Positions 62,836-64,000 of a stretch of 64,000 nucleotides of DNA are shown in pieces. Source of the DNA: Stieleria neptunia (GTDB taxonomy: Bacteria; Planctomycetota; Planctomycetia; Pirellulales; Pirellulaceae); assembly GCF_007754155.1 (NCBI RefSeq), contig NZ_CP037423.1, positions 9,606,938 to 9,670,937 of the forward strand. Reading direction: 5' to 3'. Under the pieces are notes generated by a model. It saw only the letters and a list, made by a program, of their open reading frames with translations. It made no database searches and had not been told where the DNA came from. Positions within the stretch are counted from its first letter, which is position 1; each line of letters starts with the position of its first letter. A program made the translations under genes and the position numbers.

Positions 62836-63360
62836 GATTAGAGCGGATCCTGCCAGACGGTGCCAGTTTCTCAGGCCCAGGCGAATTCAAGCTGAGCGGC
62901 GGAAGGGCGATCCGATTCGGCCGCGGCCTCCCTTGCACTTTCTTGTTCTCTTAACAGCTACCAGTCGTACCAAGTGCGAAAAGCCTTCACCCATCGCGGC
63001 ATCCGAGCTATCCCGAAGGGATCACAGCGAGTAGCCGGAGGTCAGCGCAGCGCCACCTCCGGGCAACGCCCCCGTTCCTCCCCTCGACCCCGGACGGGGT
63101 CGCAGCGAATTCCGACACCCCGCCGTCTGCAGCCTCCCGCTCAATGGAATCGCGAGCGACCGATCAAAAAAACGGGAGCGATCACTGGCGACAAGCCGAT
63201 TTTCCAACCCACAGAACGCAGCAGGAAAGGTAGGAAAATTTCGGGTAGGAAAACGGATGCCCGAAAAACGAGACACCCGGCAAACACCGTGCTCTCTCTT
63301 CCTACCCAAAATCTTCCTACCTTTATCTCCAGCCGTTGCAACACACGCGGTTCATCAGCG
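62836..63360. repeat. Dispersed island repeat, copy 4 (about 525 bp)
   Basis: Starts within the 5' block (GACGGTGCCAGTTTCTCAG), then the REP core and the TTTCGGGTAGGAAAACGGATG block. The stretch 62674-63920 is entirely repeats as far as can be seen. Confidence 0.9.
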
Positions 63361-63372
63361 ATACCCCCCGCT

Positions 63373-63459
63373 CCTCTTCCCGTTGAGAAAGTTGGCAAGG
63401 ATGCCAACGCATCCTCTCGCAAGGACGCGGCACACGGCGCCGGGTCACGTCGAACTATC
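63373..63459. repeat. Island repeat F, copy 2
   Basis: Matches 54518-54579 with a short internal insertion. Confidence 0.7.
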
Positions 63460-63479
63460 TGCCCCACTGAAGAAGGCAC

Positions 63480-63524
63480 AAAGGTGTCAGGACTCTTTGT
63501 CCGAAAAAGAGTCCTGACACCTTT
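63480..63524. repeat. Perfect 19-bp hairpin, second copy
   Basis: Arms 63480-63498 and 63506-63524 are identical to those at 59086-59130; the loops differ by one base. Confidence 0.9.
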
Positions 63525-63588
63525 GTTTTGTTCGCCGTGGGAAATTTCACTCCCGTTGCTGTACCGACGTCTTTGTGGAGTCGCAATG

Positions 63589-63802
63589 AAGCCTGGAGGG
63601 CTGGCACAATGCTTGCCGGTGGTGTCAGCCACCGGTATCGAAAGTGCGGATTTGCTGAGGCCTGGAAGGCCGGCACAATGGGTCTCCCGGTCCACTCGAA
63701 GCCCGGGCATTGTGTCGGCCCGCTGGGCCTTGAGTATTCCTTTGAATCCGCCCCCGGTGGCTGACGCCACCGGCAGACACTCTACCGGCCCTCCGGGCCT
63801 AA
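63589..63802. repeat. 214-bp palindromic element
   Basis: Outer arms AGCCTGGAGGGC and GGCCCTCCGGGCCT, inner arms GCCGGTGGTGTCAGCCACCGG and CCGGTGGCTGACGCCACCGG. Three further half-copies of the outer arm lie inside it. Confidence 0.8.
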
Positions 63803-63920
63803 GACACTTCGCTCTGCCGGCATACCCGAATCCAATCGTCGGAGTCAGCGATGTCACGATCAACAGTTGAAATCGACAGGCGTCGGTTTGTCTTTGTCGG
63901 CCGAGTCGACCGCGCACCAA

Positions 63921-64000
63921 TCAAACCGTGACATCAAATGCGAATCCCAGGAAATTGAGGTTCGACGAATTCCGGTGGGCGTCCTTCGGGTCACGGTCAA
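63921..64000 (-). CDS. Possible 3' tip of a gene entering from the right
   Basis: 25 codons stay open from the right edge to a TGA at 63921-63923, ending NSSNLNFLGFAFDVTV. The hydrophobic-aromatic end looks like a real C-terminus. It is too short to assign. Confidence 0.3.
   Translation of the reverse strand, partial: DRDPKDAHRNSSNLNFLGFAFDVTV

Noticed and set aside
62974..63920. Overlapping frames on both strands at the right end
   Set aside because: They translate dispersed repeats and hairpins. The same peptides appear at other repeat copies, and reading frames are not conserved.

Overview
The window looks like a chromosomal segment of a marine planctomycete of the Pirellulales (Rhodopirellula/Stieleria type). 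The grounds are the paired PSCyt1-PSCyt2-PSD1 cytochrome gene and DUF1501 gene, DUF1080 (3-keto-disaccharide hydrolase) proteins, a DUF1559 prepilin-like protein with the H-X9-DG tail motif, an ECF sigma factor coupled to a membrane Ser/Thr kinase, a formylglycine-dependent sulfatase, and many palindromic intergenic repeats. This is inference from gene content. No rRNA, tRNA or CRISPR array was seen.

1-8 kb: the 5' part of a cupin gene runs off the left edge. Then comes a tightly coupled five-gene signalling operon: thioredoxin-like protein, two histidine kinases, a receiver-HDOD protein and a receiver-degenerate-HD-GYP protein. Every junction is a 4-base ATGA or GTGA overlap. 8-12 kb: planctomycete cytochrome/DUF1501 pair. 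12-17.5 kb: queD, an HtrA protease, glgC and a POT peptide transporter.

17.3-18.7 kb: a REP-associated tyrosine transposase (RAYT) flanked by 192-bp direct repeats, with a 5 x 81-bp array beside its start. 18.7-27.3 kb: a CsrA-domain protein with a long extension, a DUF2306 membrane protein, a DUF1559 protein, a secreted unknown, a DUF4139 protein, and a coupled pair of M20 amidohydrolase and YbdK-type ligase. 27.7-34.2 kb: FAD oxidoreductase, sugar-nucleotide epimerase, PilZ protein, DUF1080 protein, sigma factor and kinase.

34.3-42.4 kb: a complete minus-strand oligopeptide ABC importer operon (binding protein, two permeases, two ATPases) followed upstream by selO. 42.6-43.8 kb: an IS110 transposase broken by an internal deletion. 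44.3-50 kb: a very large AsmA-like protein and a second DUF1080 protein. 50.1-54.1 kb: a divergent azoreductase/HxlR pair, a Uma2-type nuclease and a sulfatase.

54-64 kb is different: about ten short, mostly unrecognised genes, all on the minus strand and separated by long non-coding stretches. These stretches carry four copies of a repeat of up to about 580 bp, two copies of a 228-bp repeat, twin hairpins and attC-like hairpins. It reads as a gene-cassette-like accessory island. Its main repeat contains, in reverse complement, the same REP core that forms the 81-bp array beside the RAYT gene, so one transposase may link both regions. The 3' tip of another minus-strand gene may lie at the right edge.
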